Positions 27,118 through 36,838 of a stretch of DNA of 64,000 nucleotides are shown here, in pieces. The stretch is from Pseudoalteromonas sp. S16_S37 (GTDB taxonomy: Bacteria > Pseudomonadota > Gammaproteobacteria > Enterobacterales > Alteromonadaceae): NCBI RefSeq assembly GCF_014694405.1, contig NZ_JAAUWV010000009.1, positions 61,649-125,648 on the forward strand. Direction: 5' to 3'. How positions within the stretch are numbered: position 1 is the stretch's first letter; every line of letters starts with the position of its first letter. A program made the position numbers and the translations under genes. The notes below the pieces were generated by a model. It had not been told where the DNA came from, did no database searches, and saw nothing but the letters and a program-made list of their open reading frames with translations.

Positions 27118-29829
27118 GTGTTCCCCGTACCCACGGGGCTAAACCGGCCTACATCATGCAGGCCTGTGTTGTAATGATGTGTTCCCCGTACCCACGGGGC
27201 TAAACCGCAATATGATGAAGACATAAACGGCTATATTCGGTGTTCCCCGTACCCACGGGGCTAAACCGGTGGTGGTAATTCCAATTTTAATTATGGTGGG
27301 GTGTTCCCCGTACCCACGGGGCTAAACCGTACGGTTGGTTTAGCTTTAAGGTTGTTAGCCCGTGTTCCCCGTACCCACGGGGCTAAACCGGTGTTTTACA
27401 ACGCTGGAATGAGAAAGCTAAAGTGTTCCCCGTACCCACGGGGCTAAACCGGAAATAAAGCACTTAGGCCGCACGTTGCGTCAGTGTTCCCCGTACCCAC
27501 GGGGCTAAACCGCGTTGTTATTGCATCCCAAGTTTCTGAGCTAGGTGTTCCCCGTACCCACGGGGCTAAACCGGAGAGCAAATAGGCCGTCTTTATATAC
27601 CTTGAGTGTTCCCCGTACCCACGGGGCTAAACCGGGTTATTTAATGAGCGCAAAGTATACGTTTTTGTGTTCCCCGTACCCACGGGGCTAAACCGGCATT
27701 TGGATAAAATGAAAGACATGGCAAAGCGTGTTCCCCGTACCCACGGGGCTAAACCGTCAATGCCCGCAGTTTTGCACATACTTATAAAGTGTTCCCCGTA
27801 CCCACGGGGCTAAACCGAGTTACCACTCCCCAAGTACTCGATAATTGAAGTGTTCCCCGTACCCACGGGGCTAAACCGCATTCTTAGCGGCTAACGGAGC
27901 TGAGTTTGTAGTGTTCCCCGTACCCACGGGGCTAAACCGATATGGGGATTTTAACAGTTGAAAGGAGAGCAGTGTTCCCCGTACCCACGGGGCTAAACCG
28001 GGTCTGTATTCAGTCATGGAGCGACAAAAGGAGTGTTCCCCGTACCCACGGGGCTAAACCGCTTGTGCTAGCGCGCATTAAAAAGCGCATGCAGTGTTCC
28101 CCGTACCCACGGGGCTAAACCGTATTGGTACAGAATCATTGATAAATGTTGAGGGTGTTCCCCGTACCCACGGGGCTAAACCGGGTGACATTCAACCAGC
28201 TAATAGCAATAGGCGGTGTTCCCCGTACCCACGGGGCTAAACCGGCTTACGTGTATCGCTCAATTGATGGCACAGGGTGTTCCCCGTACCCACGGGGCTA
28301 AACCGAGGTTTTATTGACGGCCAAGACTGAGGACGAGGTGTTCCCCGTACCCACGGGGCTAAACCGCTTTTACAGTTTAGTAATGGTGCAGCATACACGT
28401 GTTCCCCGTACCCACGGGGCTAAACCGGCAGTTGATGATTTTAACGATAACTTTAATTCGTGTTCCCCGTACCCACGGGGCTAAACCGTTCGTGCGGTTC
28501 AATTGGAAGGTCTTGCAGCTGTGTTCCCCGTACCCACGGGGCTAAACCGTCACTACTGGCAGCGCAAACAAACGGCGATAAGTGTTCCCCGTACCCACGG
28601 GGCTAAACCGGTTGTTAGCCCTAACTTTAGAGGTGCGCCAGAGTGTTCCCCGTACCCACGGGGCTAAACCGTTAATGGCAGAGTACAGAATCAGAGTTTT
28701 TCAGTGTTCCCCGTACCCACGGGGCTAAACCGCTCTACAGCAGAATGCTACTTTACTGTAACAAGTGTTCCCCGTACCCACGGGGCTAAACCGAAATTAG
28801 ACAGGAAGGCGGGGCGGAATCAGAAGTGTTCCCCGTACCCACGGGGCTAAACCGTCATTGCGACAGTACAGGCGTAATTCATCACGGTGTTCCCCGTACC
28901 CACGGGGCTAAACCGCCATATTTACCAATACGGCTTTTCGGGCAGGGTGTTCCCCGTACCCACGGGGCTAAACCGCCTTCAGATTCTGTTGACTCGCTAA
29001 AATCACCGTGTTCCCCGTACCCACGGGGCTAAACCGATTAATGGAGATTAAAAATCATCTTCTAGTTCGTGTTCCCCGTACCCACGGGGCTAAACCGTCA
29101 TTGCGACAGTACAGGCGTAATTCATCACGGTGTTCCCCGTACCCACGGGGCTAAACCGTCTTTTCGCTTTGCTCAGGTTCGACCTCTGGCGTGTTCCCCG
29201 TACCCACGGGGCTAAACCGCCATATTTACCAATACGGCTTTTCGGGCAGGGTGTTCCCCGTACCCACGGGGCTAAACCGGTTAGGTGATATTATCTCGTT
29301 GCTATTAACGTGTGTTCCCCGTACCCACGGGGCTAAACCGAGAGAGAACCTAGAACAAGGGACAGCCAATTAGTGTTCCCCGTACCCACGGGGCTAAACC
29401 GCGTGGCAAATAGTATTGAGATCCAGATACTGTGTGTTCCCCGTACCCACGGGGCTAAACCGCGTGGCAAATAGTATTGAGATCCAGATACTGTGTGTTC
29501 CCCGTACCCACGGGGCTAAACCGTGTAGTTAGTGTGAGATCGTGTGATCATTGTTGTGTTCCCCGTACCCACGGGGCTAAACCGTTCACAGAGGTAACGG
29601 GGCTTGGCTTTTACTGGTGTTCCCCGTACCCACGGGGCTAAATCGGAACGACTGACAAGGGCGGAGATTAAAAAATGGTGTTCCCCGTACCCACGGGGCT
29701 AAACCGTGTGATAATGAGGCCGAAACCCCAAGTAAACGCGTGTTCCCCGTACCCACGGGGCTAAACCGATTTTTTTAATTCACAGGGAAACGTATTTGAA
29801 GTGTTCCCCGTACACACGGGGCTAAACCA
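27118..29829 (+). CRISPR. CRISPR array 2 (type I-E, 45 repeats, 44 spacers)
   Basis: 29-bp repeats every 61 bp from 27118 to the last at 29801. The repeat is GTGTTCCCCG then TACCCACGGGGCTAAACCG and is invariant except repeat 42 (29617, ending AAATCG) and the terminal repeat 45 (middle TACACACGGGG, final base A). Spacers are 32 bp except two of 31 bp (28916, 29220) and one of 33 bp (29707). Three spacers occur twice: 28855 and 29098; 28916 and 29220; and adjacent copies at 29402 and 29463. Orientation is leader-left, transcription rightwards. No match of a spacer to another part of this window was noticed by eye. Confidence 0.98.
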
Positions 29830-29869
29830 TTTTTAACCATTAACTAAAACACGCTAACACAGCGTTTTA

Positions 29870-30679
29870 TCATTTCATAATCATATTTACAGCCATGACC
29901 ACCAACAGTACGGCGAAGATTTTTTTGATGGTTGAAACGGGGAGGTGGTGTGTGGCTTTTGCGCCAAGTGGGGCGGTAAACCATGAGGTGCACACAATTC
30001 CAGCCAGAGCGGGTAAGTATACAAAGCCTGCAAAGCCGTCAGCTAGGTCAAACTGGGTGCTGCCTGAGCTGATATAGCCAACGGTGCCAAACAAGGCGAT
30101 AACTATGCCGCATGCAGAGGCGCAGCCGATGGCTTTTTTCATATCGATTGAAAAAAACGTCAGTAGCGGTACCAACAAAGCGCCACCGCCAATGCCTATC
30201 ATGGCTGACAGTCCGCCCGTCAGGGTGGTAAATAAAGTTAATACCCCTTTATTTGGAAGCTCTCGCACCACGGAAGCGGCATTTTTGCCACTTAAAAACA
30301 TTTTGATTGCGATAAGCAACACCGTTGCGGCAAATATCATGCGTACCATATTTTCAGGTAGGAAGGCTGCCATAAAGCCGCTGACAAGCGCGCCTAGCGC
30401 CACGCCTGCCATGATCCAAGGAGCGATTGACCAAGGCACATTGCCATTTTTATGATGAGCAAGCGCTGAAGAGGTTGACGTGAATAATATCGACGCCAAT
30501 GATGTCGCAATGGCTGCAATAACCACTTGCTCAGCAGGTAATATCGCAAAATAAAGTAATATGCTGCTTAGAATAGGCACTATTACCAACCCACCACCAA
30601 TGCCTAACAAGCCTGCCAAAAACCCCACGCCACTGCCAAGTATTGCGCAGTAAAAAAACAAGATGATGAGTTCATTCAT
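29870..30679 (-). CDS. TauE/SafE (TSUP) family permease
   Basis: A 269-residue inner-membrane protein with about eight helices and the two family repeats: GSGVGFLAGLLGIGGGLVIVPIL at 16-38 and GGLSAMIGIGGGALLVPLL around 154-172. TSUP proteins carry sulfite, sulfonates, thiosulfate or other small organic anions, usually outward. It is divergent from mesX, and tandem MetJ-like boxes lie in the shared upstream region (174 bp before its start), so a sulfur-compound substrate and methionine control are plausible. A weak inverted repeat follows its stop, next to the end of array 2. Confidence 0.9.
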   Translation of the reverse strand: MNELIILFFYCAILGSGVGFLAGLLGIGGGLVIVPILSSILLYFAILPAEQVVIAAIATSLASILFTSTSSALAHHKNGNVPWSIAPWIMAGVALGALVSGFMAAFLPENMVRMIFAATVLLIAIKMFLSGKNAASVVRELPNKGVLTLFTTLTGGLSAMIGIGGGALLVPLLTFFSIDMKKAIGCASACGIVIALFGTVGYISSGSTQFDLADGFAGFVYLPALAGIVCTSWFTAPLGAKATHHLPVSTIKKIFAVLLVVMAVNMIMK

Positions 30680-30852
30680 TTGTTTTATCTCTACTTATCT
30701 TATTGAAATATTAATCGTTTGGTTACAGAGCCTTTTGTCTGGCTTATGACCTCACGCGCTACATGGTTGGCGAGTATATCAACATAACGTCAGCTTTAAG
30801 CCTTGTAAGCACTGAATAATCCTCATGTTTTAAATGAAGTAAATTCAATTTG

Positions 30853-30884
30853 GGTGTTTGGATGTCTAGATGTTTTGATTTCTA
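30853..30884. promoter_or_regulatory. Tandem MetJ-like operator boxes
   Basis: Four consecutive 8-bp units compared with the met box AGACGTCT: GGGTGTTT (4/8), GGATGTCT (6/8), AGATGTTT (6/8), TGATTTCT (5/8). MetJ binds at least two adjacent boxes cooperatively, and the centre pair GGATGTCTAGATGTTT is good. It lies between the TSUP gene and the methionine synthase genes mesX-mesD. Confidence 0.65.
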
Positions 30885-30928
30885 TTAGTGCGGTTTGCTA
30901 TTTTTCTCGCACATTTACGAATAAGGGC

Positions 30929-31104
30929 TGATTTAGTGTGCTAAATCATGAGAGAGACTCAAGTTTGAAGTGAATTAATACCGTTTTTCTTCACGCGGTT
31001 ATCCACGTATAAATTCTGCATCGCCTAACTTAGAGCGCGATGATTACTCGGCTCTAAAGATTATTTTAGCTATAGCTCACTGGCTAAAAACAAAGCGCAG
31101 TGAG
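30929..31104 (+). promoter_or_regulatory. Hairpin-rich mesX leader, candidate cis-acting RNA
   Basis: Three good hairpins in the leader: TGATTTAG-TGTG-CTAAATCA (30929-30948); TTAGAGC, one bulged G, CGA, 7-nt loop, TCG, GCTCTAA (31030-31057); and CTCACTG / CAGTGAG (31076-31104). A weaker ACCG/CGGT stem lies at 30980-30999. I recognise no known riboswitch class. Confidence 0.45.
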
Positions 31105-31138
31105 ATTTATACACACATTTTTTGGATACCAGCGCACC

Positions 31139-32116
31139 ATGAACAAAGACATTACATTTACCATTAAAAGCATACGTCTGGATGAAAATTATCAGCCATC
31201 AGACAGCACACGTATTACCACCAATTTTGCGAATTTAGCTCGTGGAGAATGCCGCAAGCAGAATTTAACTAATGCCCTAACCATGATTGACAATCGCTTT
31301 AACGCATTGGCAAGTTGGGATAACCCAAAGGCTGACCGTTATAGTGTTGAGCTTGAAATCATTTCTGTTGATTTAGATATTGCGGGCGGTGGCCAAACCT
31401 TTCCATCTATTGAAGTGTTAAAAACCAATATTGTTGACCATCAAAGCGGTGAGCGTATTGAGGGTATTGTAGGCAATAACTTTTCATCCTACGTACGTGA
31501 TTACGACTTTAGCATTTTGTTGCTAGAGCATAATAAAGATAAACCGCAGTTTAGTATTCCAGATAATTTTGGTGAGCTACACGGTAAGCTGTTTAAATAC
31601 TTTGTTGACTCGGCTACATACAAAGCGCATTTCAAAAAGCCGCCAATGATCTGCTTAAGTGTTTCTGATAATAAAACTTATCATAGAACTGAAAATCTGC
31701 ACCCAGTTTTGGGCTTTGAATATCAGCCCAATGAGTCGTCATTAACCGAGCAATATTTCAAAAAGATGGGCTTAGCGGTGCGCTATTTTATGCCGCCTAA
31801 TAGTGTTGCACCGCTGGCGTTTTACTTTTTTGGTGACTTGCTAAACGATTACACAAATATAGAGCTAATTAGCACCATCGCCACAATGGAAACGTTCCAA
31901 AAAATCTACCGTCCAGAAATTTACAATGCCAATGCGGTGGCGGGCAGGCTGTATCAACCTAACTTAAAAAACTCTGACCACTCAGTAACGCAAATTGTGT
32001 ATGACCGAGAAGAGCGCAGCAAATTAGCGGTGAAACAAGGCAAGTTTGCCCAAGAGTACTTTATTAAGCCATACCAAAGCTTTCTTGAGCAGTTTTCTGC
32101 CAATTACGTTTTATAG
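31139..32116 (+). CDS. mesX: MesX, DUF1852 partner of MesD methionine synthase
   Basis: A 325-residue DUF1852 protein from the ATG at 31139 (MNKDITFTIKSIRLDENYQPSDSTRITTNFANLARG); an upstream in-frame start at 31100 lacks family similarity. In other bacteria DUF1852 proteins occur with a short MetE-like protein and are needed for its function; the pair has been named MesX/MesD, an oxygen-dependent, folate-independent methionine synthase. No enzyme motif is recognisable to me in MesX itself. mesD starts 26 bp downstream, so they form an operon. MetJ-like boxes and a structured leader lie upstream. Confidence 0.9.
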   Translation: MNKDITFTIKSIRLDENYQPSDSTRITTNFANLARGECRKQNLTNALTMIDNRFNALASWDNPKADRYSVELEIISVDLDIAGGGQTFPSIEVLKTNIVDHQSGERIEGIVGNNFSSYVRDYDFSILLLEHNKDKPQFSIPDNFGELHGKLFKYFVDSATYKAHFKKPPMICLSVSDNKTYHRTENLHPVLGFEYQPNESSLTEQYFKKMGLAVRYFMPPNSVAPLAFYFFGDLLNDYTNIELISTIATMETFQKIYRPEIYNANAVAGRLYQPNLKNSDHSVTQIVYDREERSKLAVKQGKFAQEYFIKPYQSFLEQFSANYVL

Positions 32117-32142
32117 TCAACGGGAACATCAAAGAGTTTATT

Positions 32143-33171
32143 ATGAAAACACTATTACCAACATCAACGGCAGGCAGTTTACCAAAGCCTGCTTGGCTTG
32201 CTCAGCCTGAAACTCTGTGGTCGCCATGGAAGTTGCAAGGCAACGAACTTATTGATGGCAAACAAGATGCGTTGCGTGTGTCATTGCAAGAGCAACAGTT
32301 AGCAGGCATTGATATCGTCAGCGACGGTGAGCAAACGCGCCAGCACTTTGTAACCACCTTTATTGAACACTTAGATGGCGTTGATTTTACTAAGCGGCAA
32401 ACCGTTAAAATTCGTGACCGTTATGATGCCAGCGTACCAACCGTGGTGGGGCCCGTATCTCGCCAAAAACCGGTGTTTGTTGACGATGCCAAGTTTTTAC
32501 GCAAGCAAACCAAACAGCCTATCAAGTGGGCGCTGCCAGGGCCAATGACCATGGTAGATACCTTGTATGATGCGTATTATGAAAACCGTGAAAAGCTGGC
32601 GTGGGAATTTGCCAAAATTCTGAACCAAGAGGCCAAAGAGCTTGAAGCCGCTGGGGTTGATATTATCCAGTTTGACGAGCCTGCATTTAACGTGTTCTTC
32701 GATGAAGTGAACGAATGGGGGATTGCTGCATTAGAGCGGGCCATTGAAGGGCTTAAGTGCGAGACTGCGGTACATATTTGCTATGGCTATGGCATTAAAG
32801 CCAATACTGATTGGAAGAAAACCCTAGGCTCTGAGTGGCGACAATACGAAGAAGCGTTTCCAAAACTACAAAAGTCGAATATCGATATTATCTCTTTGGA
32901 GTGTCATAACTCACAGGTGCCTATCGAACTGCTTGAGCTTATTCGTGGTAAAAAAGTGATGGTGGGTGCCATTGATGTGGCCAGCAACACTATAGAAACA
33001 CCAGAAGAAGTGGCCAATACGCTGCGCGCTGCGCTTAAATATGTTGATGCCGATAAGCTTTATCCTTGTACTAACTGTGGTATGGCTCCGCTATCTAGAG
33101 CTGTGGCAAACGCAAAGTTACAAGCCCTTACCGCAGGGGCTGATATTGTGCGCCAAGAGCTGTTAAGTTAA
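32143..33171 (+). CDS. mesD: MesD, core-MetE-type methionine synthase
   Basis: A 342-residue protein equivalent to the C-terminal catalytic half of MetE, without the N-terminal folate-binding half (MetE is ~755). Zinc ligands are seen: HIC (His and Cys, about residue 213), ECHN (Glu, about 252) and NCGM (Cys, about 313). The start MKTLLPTSTAGSLPKPAWL and FDEPA are family features. It methylates homocysteine to methionine using a methyl donor that is not folate and needs MesX. It sits in an operon with mesX and ends at a 12-bp hairpin. Confidence 0.9.
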   Translation: MKTLLPTSTAGSLPKPAWLAQPETLWSPWKLQGNELIDGKQDALRVSLQEQQLAGIDIVSDGEQTRQHFVTTFIEHLDGVDFTKRQTVKIRDRYDASVPTVVGPVSRQKPVFVDDAKFLRKQTKQPIKWALPGPMTMVDTLYDAYYENREKLAWEFAKILNQEAKELEAAGVDIIQFDEPAFNVFFDEVNEWGIAALERAIEGLKCETAVHICYGYGIKANTDWKKTLGSEWRQYEEAFPKLQKSNIDIISLECHNSQVPIELLELIRGKKVMVGAIDVASNTIETPEEVANTLRAALKYVDADKLYPCTNCGMAPLSRAVANAKLQALTAGADIVRQELLS

Positions 33172-33190
33172 CACAGCAGATATGTTGTCT

Positions 33191-33231
33191 GCCTTGCTCA
33201 AGTTTTGACTATGCCTAAGCTTGAGCAAGGC
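33191..33231 (+). terminator. Hairpin terminator after mesD
   Basis: Perfect 12-bp stem GCCTTGCTCAAG / CTTGAGCAAGGC with a 17-nt loop, followed by only TTT. Probably a terminator for the mes operon and a barrier for the convergent ABC-F gene. Confidence 0.7.
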
Positions 33232-33283
33232 TTTAACTGGTAGGGGTAATTCGTCAACCCCCTTTACACTTCATTTTTAGCCC

Positions 33284-34861
33284 TTACATAGCTAGCGTAT
33301 GGGCCACACCAACTTGCTTAACAAAATAATCGTCATGGCTTATCAGCAAAAAACTCCCTTGATAGCGGTTAAGCGCCTTAGCAAGTTGCTGCTTTGATAT
33401 TAAATCTAAGTGGTTGTCTGGTTCGTCAAGAAGTAGCAAAGGCGTGGGTAACTGGTGGCTTGCGCATAACAAGGTTAATTTCATTTTTTCTCCGCCACTG
33501 AGTGAGCTTATGGGTTGCTCAACTTTTTTGTGTTTTAAACCAATGCTAGCAAGCAGTGTGTAACGATCGCTACGGGTGACTGTTGGGCAGTACTGTTCAA
33601 CAACTTCAGTTGCATTAAGCAGCGACGGCAATTGACTAAAATGCTGATCAACATAGCTCAGCGAGGTATTTACTTTGAGCTCTCCTGATAGGGGCTTCAA
33701 AGTGTTTTGCAAAACCTTTAGCAAGGTAGACTTGCCACAGCCATTACCGCCTTTTATATGCCATTTTTGCGACGTTTTTACCTGTAAATTAAGTGCTGAA
33801 GCGTTGCCAAATGGAAGCTGTAAATTGACTAAAGAGACGAGTGTCTTTTTTACTTTCCCACACTCGGAAGGCTCACTTAAGTAAAACTGTATGGCATTAT
33901 TGTGCTGACTTTTTAACTGTAATTGCTCATTTTTGTTGTGCAGTTTTTGATTGCGCTGTTGCTGGTTTTTTTGTTTTGCGGCCAAGTTAGCGCCGGCTTT
34001 GTCTTTTTGACTGTTAAGCAGTACCCTTGCTTGGCTGCCTTGCACGCGCAGCTTTTTACCTTGCGCTGCACGTTGCTGAGCTTTTTCTCTGTCTTTTTGT
34101 GCTGCTAATTTCAGTTGTGTTTGCTGGCGTTTTACTTCTTGTAACTGCTTATTAATTGCTTGTTGCTCTTGGTGCTTTTGCTGCAAATAATAACAGATAT
34201 TACCGCCGCACTGCTTTAACCCTATGTTGCTTAGCTCCCATATATGTGCGACATGCTGAAGCAGTTGTTGGTCGTGACTTATCAACAATACGTAACCGCT
34301 AAATTGATTGAGTTGCTCAATCAGCCATGCACGCCCGTTGCTATCTAAGTGATTACTTGGTTCATCCAAAATAAGCACCTTGGCGCTACTAGTAAACAAC
34401 TGCCATAACCTTAATTTGGCAAGCTGCCCCCCGCTGAGTGAACAACACAGGGCATGAGGGTCACTCGTTAAACCTAGCTCTATAAGTTGTGCGGATAGCT
34501 GTTCAGGGAGTTGCCACTGCTCAGCGACCGCGTCAAACAGCGTTTGCTCATATTCTCCCCGCGCAATAGCTTCAAGCGCTGCTAGGGCTTTATCAACGCC
34601 GAGAAACTGGGCGATAGTGATATCACTGCTCATCAGCGGCTGCGTCTCTTGGCTAAACAGCGCCACTTGTTCACACTGCTCAACTGAGCCTTGACTCGGT
34701 GTGAGTTGTTTTGCCAACAGTTTGCCCAAAACTGATTTACCTACACCATTATCACCCACCAATGCAGTGCGTTGATGTGAAAGGGTGCAGCTTAAATCTT
34801 TAAATAGCGTGTCACCATTGCCAAATTGGTAACTTAAATTATATGCGTGTAAAACACTCAT
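33284..34861 (-). CDS. ABC-F family ATP-binding protein
   Basis: A 525-residue protein with two ABC domains and no membrane segment. Domain 1: Walker A GDNGVGKS near 36-43, signature LSGGQ near 141, Walker B ILDEPSNHLD near 162-171. Domain 2: GGNGCGKST near 373, LSGGEKMK near 454, LLDEPDNHLD near 477. The linker (about 225-310) is unusually rich in Gln, Lys and Ala and should be a long helical pair. ABC-F proteins act on the ribosome (translation factors or antibiotic protection) in the cytoplasm; which type is not decidable from sequence. Single gene, convergent with mesD. Confidence 0.9.
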   Translation of the reverse strand: MSVLHAYNLSYQFGNGDTLFKDLSCTLSHQRTALVGDNGVGKSVLGKLLAKQLTPSQGSVEQCEQVALFSQETQPLMSSDITIAQFLGVDKALAALEAIARGEYEQTLFDAVAEQWQLPEQLSAQLIELGLTSDPHALCCSLSGGQLAKLRLWQLFTSSAKVLILDEPSNHLDSNGRAWLIEQLNQFSGYVLLISHDQQLLQHVAHIWELSNIGLKQCGGNICYYLQQKHQEQQAINKQLQEVKRQQTQLKLAAQKDREKAQQRAAQGKKLRVQGSQARVLLNSQKDKAGANLAAKQKNQQQRNQKLHNKNEQLQLKSQHNNAIQFYLSEPSECGKVKKTLVSLVNLQLPFGNASALNLQVKTSQKWHIKGGNGCGKSTLLKVLQNTLKPLSGELKVNTSLSYVDQHFSQLPSLLNATEVVEQYCPTVTRSDRYTLLASIGLKHKKVEQPISSLSGGEKMKLTLLCASHQLPTPLLLLDEPDNHLDLISKQQLAKALNRYQGSFLLISHDDYFVKQVGVAHTLAM

Positions 34862-35084
34862 AGGTGCCTCCTAAAAACTAGGGGCAGCAAACGGGCAAAG
34901 AGGTTAATTCGCAGTAATAGCGAATAAAATATTGATAGGAGATATAAACGCAAAGCCACGTTCACTAACCCTGTAGATCCAAAAAATAAACTGATAAAAA
35001 TGGATAACAGGACTTAGTTGTTCATGATGGCGTTTACTCCAATGCGTAAGATAGGGTTAGTCTAATAACTCAATACACAAAAAT

Positions 35085-35117
35085 AAAGAGCAAGCAGGTG
35101 GTTATCTTGCTCTTTTT
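35085..35117 (-). terminator. Bidirectional terminator after the surface lipoprotein gene
   Basis: AAAGAGCAAG / CTTGCTCTTT, 11-nt loop, with T-runs on both strands; ends the minus-strand lipoprotein gene at 35135. The remaining sequence to the ABC-F start (34862-35084) shows nothing clear. Confidence 0.85.
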
Positions 35118-35134
35118 ATTTTTTTAACAAAGCG

Positions 35135-36157
35135 CTATTGCTTAACTTTTACACCTTGTTTAATTTTATCAACATGCAGGCCACCTGAAGTATCACTTTC
35201 AATGGCAAGGCTCTGTGCGCCATCAATGTAAATATCACCAGCATCATCGTTTATCGTTACATTACCTTGGGTGTTATTAACGCGAAGATCGCCACTGCCA
35301 TCGTTAATGCTTACATCGCCTTTTGCATCCGTAACTTGAATATTGCCTGCTTCGTCAACAATGGTGATATTTTCACCGCCTTTAATATTTAAATTACCAG
35401 GGCCATCAATGATTGAAATCTCGCCATGCACTTGAGTAATGTCGATATTGCCTGCGTCATCAAGAAGTGCCAGATTTTGACCTCCGACGATTTTGATGTC
35501 ACCTGAGTCATCTTTAATTTCCATATCGCCAGTTATGCCTGAAATGCTGATGTCACCAGCGTCATCGGTTAACGTTAGGCTTTTTCCGCCAACAATTGAG
35601 ATATCGCCTGAGTCATCCTCTATGTCTAGTTTTCCAGTCACATTATTTAAATTTATGCTGCCCGAGCCGTCATTTAAGGTGATATTGGCTCCTCCATTAA
35701 TGGCGATATCTCCAGAGTCATCTTTAACACTAATATCTGCATTTAAGCCGTTGATTGTAATATCACCCGAAGAGTCTTCAAGCGCTAACGCTAGGTGACT
35801 TGGCATGGTGATGGTCATGTCGATACGTGGTGCTGAAGTAACAAACCCAAAAGATACGTGTGAATCAACTTCTGCGATAAGCACTGCGGAATCTCCTTGC
35901 TGCGCTAACGTAAACACGAATTGGTTTGGCTCATGGGTGTAAATATCCGCGTTGGCGGTTATTTCTGATGTAGTTGAACTACCAATAATTTTAATATCTC
36001 CCGCGTTTGCACGCGCAGACAGAGATTTTAAACTACTGGCAGATAACTGAAGTTGACGTTGTACATGTACGTTTGCATCTGCTGAGGCGGTATTAATATG
36101 TACAACACAGCCGCTTAATATAACTGCAGATAATAGAGGTGTAATGTGTTTTAGCAT
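35135..36157 (-). CDS. DUF4097-like repetitive beta-helix lipoprotein
   Basis: About 340 residues from the ATG at 36157, which gives a clean lipoprotein signal ending LSGC (Cys17); an upstream start at 36193 would bury it. After a 100-residue beta domain, from about 110 to 320 the protein is built of ~18-20-residue units of the form DDSGDI.I.GG / DDAGDISI.., with Asp-Asp-Ser/Ala-Gly in each turn. That is the DUF4097 / GIN-domain adhesin style: a parallel beta-solenoid with Asp-rich turns that may bind calcium. Likely exposed on the cell envelope. The function (adhesin, ion binding) is inferred from architecture only. Flanked by gene-free stretches of about 250 bp. Confidence 0.8.
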   Translation of the reverse strand: MLKHITPLLSAVILSGCVVHINTASADANVHVQRQLQLSASSLKSLSARANAGDIKIIGSSTTSEITANADIYTHEPNQFVFTLAQQGDSAVLIAEVDSHVSFGFVTSAPRIDMTITMPSHLALALEDSSGDITINGLNADISVKDDSGDIAINGGANITLNDGSGSINLNNVTGKLDIEDDSGDISIVGGKSLTLTDDAGDISISGITGDMEIKDDSGDIKIVGGQNLALLDDAGNIDITQVHGEISIIDGPGNLNIKGGENITIVDEAGNIQVTDAKGDVSINDGSGDLRVNNTQGNVTINDDAGDIYIDGAQSLAIESDTSGGLHVDKIKQGVKVKQ

Positions 36158-36448
36158 GAAATATCCCAAGGTATTTTTATAATTTTCGAACAAGAGTGAG
36201 CAAGCGCAATGCCAATGTTTTAGTGTTTGATTTATATGTTATTTTTATTCTAATGAATTTTTTAATACTGTGATTTTAATCACAAACACTAATTATTGGT
36301 TAACTTAACCACCTATAAGACGGTTTTACTAACGAAAAGGTTGGAAGGAAAAAATATTTATTACAGAGGCTAAAAGTGACTCAGAGTATGTGAGGCGACG
36401 CTGTGCACCTCACATTATTATTGTAGTAATGTAGCTTACTTAATTTGC

Positions 36449-36838
36449 TTAGTAAGCGGTAAAGTAACTCACGTTAACATTACCTTCATGATATAAGAAA
36501 TTAACTTGATGATAGTGGATATCTACAACAACGGTTGCATAATCTGTGCGAAATGCATATTTGCTCGGATCTTTTGGAATGGAGTAGTAACACTCAGCCT
36601 GAGCAAACAGATATACTTCCTCACTTGGTGGGGCAAAGTAATACACTGGGTTTTGCTCACACCCTTGAAGTTCATATCCAGCGTTATTTAACTGCTCTTT
36701 TACCACTTGATACGTACGACCATATTCTAATACTTCTTGCGGAGAAAAATAGCCAGATGCAAGGTCTGGTGTCGCTAAAGATGAAAAGCTAGCAGATGAA
36801 ATTAGACCTAAAATCGTGGTTAACAGTAATTTTTTCAC
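36449..36838 (-). CDS. Small secreted protein, unknown function
   Basis: 129 residues with a clear signal peptide (about 1-23, ending SLATP). The mature part has two cysteines (QGCEQ, AECYY) that could form a disulfide and is rich in Tyr, Val and Phe, suggesting a small beta-sheet domain; the N-terminal PQEVLEYGRTYQVVKEQL resembles a helix. Unrecognised. Monocistronic, with AT-rich gaps on both sides. Confidence 0.7.
   Translation of the reverse strand: MKKLLLTTILGLISSASFSSLATPDLASGYFSPQEVLEYGRTYQVVKEQLNNAGYELQGCEQNPVYYFAPPSEEVYLFAQAECYYSIPKDPSKYAFRTDYATVVVDIHYHQVNFLYHEGNVNVSYFTAY

Noticed and set aside
28826..29373. Open frames translating as repeated FPVPTGLNR units
   Set aside because: They are only the translation of CRISPR repeats and spacers; no ribosome binding site or protein family.
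35493..35798. Plus-strand open frame across the surface lipoprotein gene
   Set aside because: It exists because the opposite strand is built of repeated codons; no coding character of its own.
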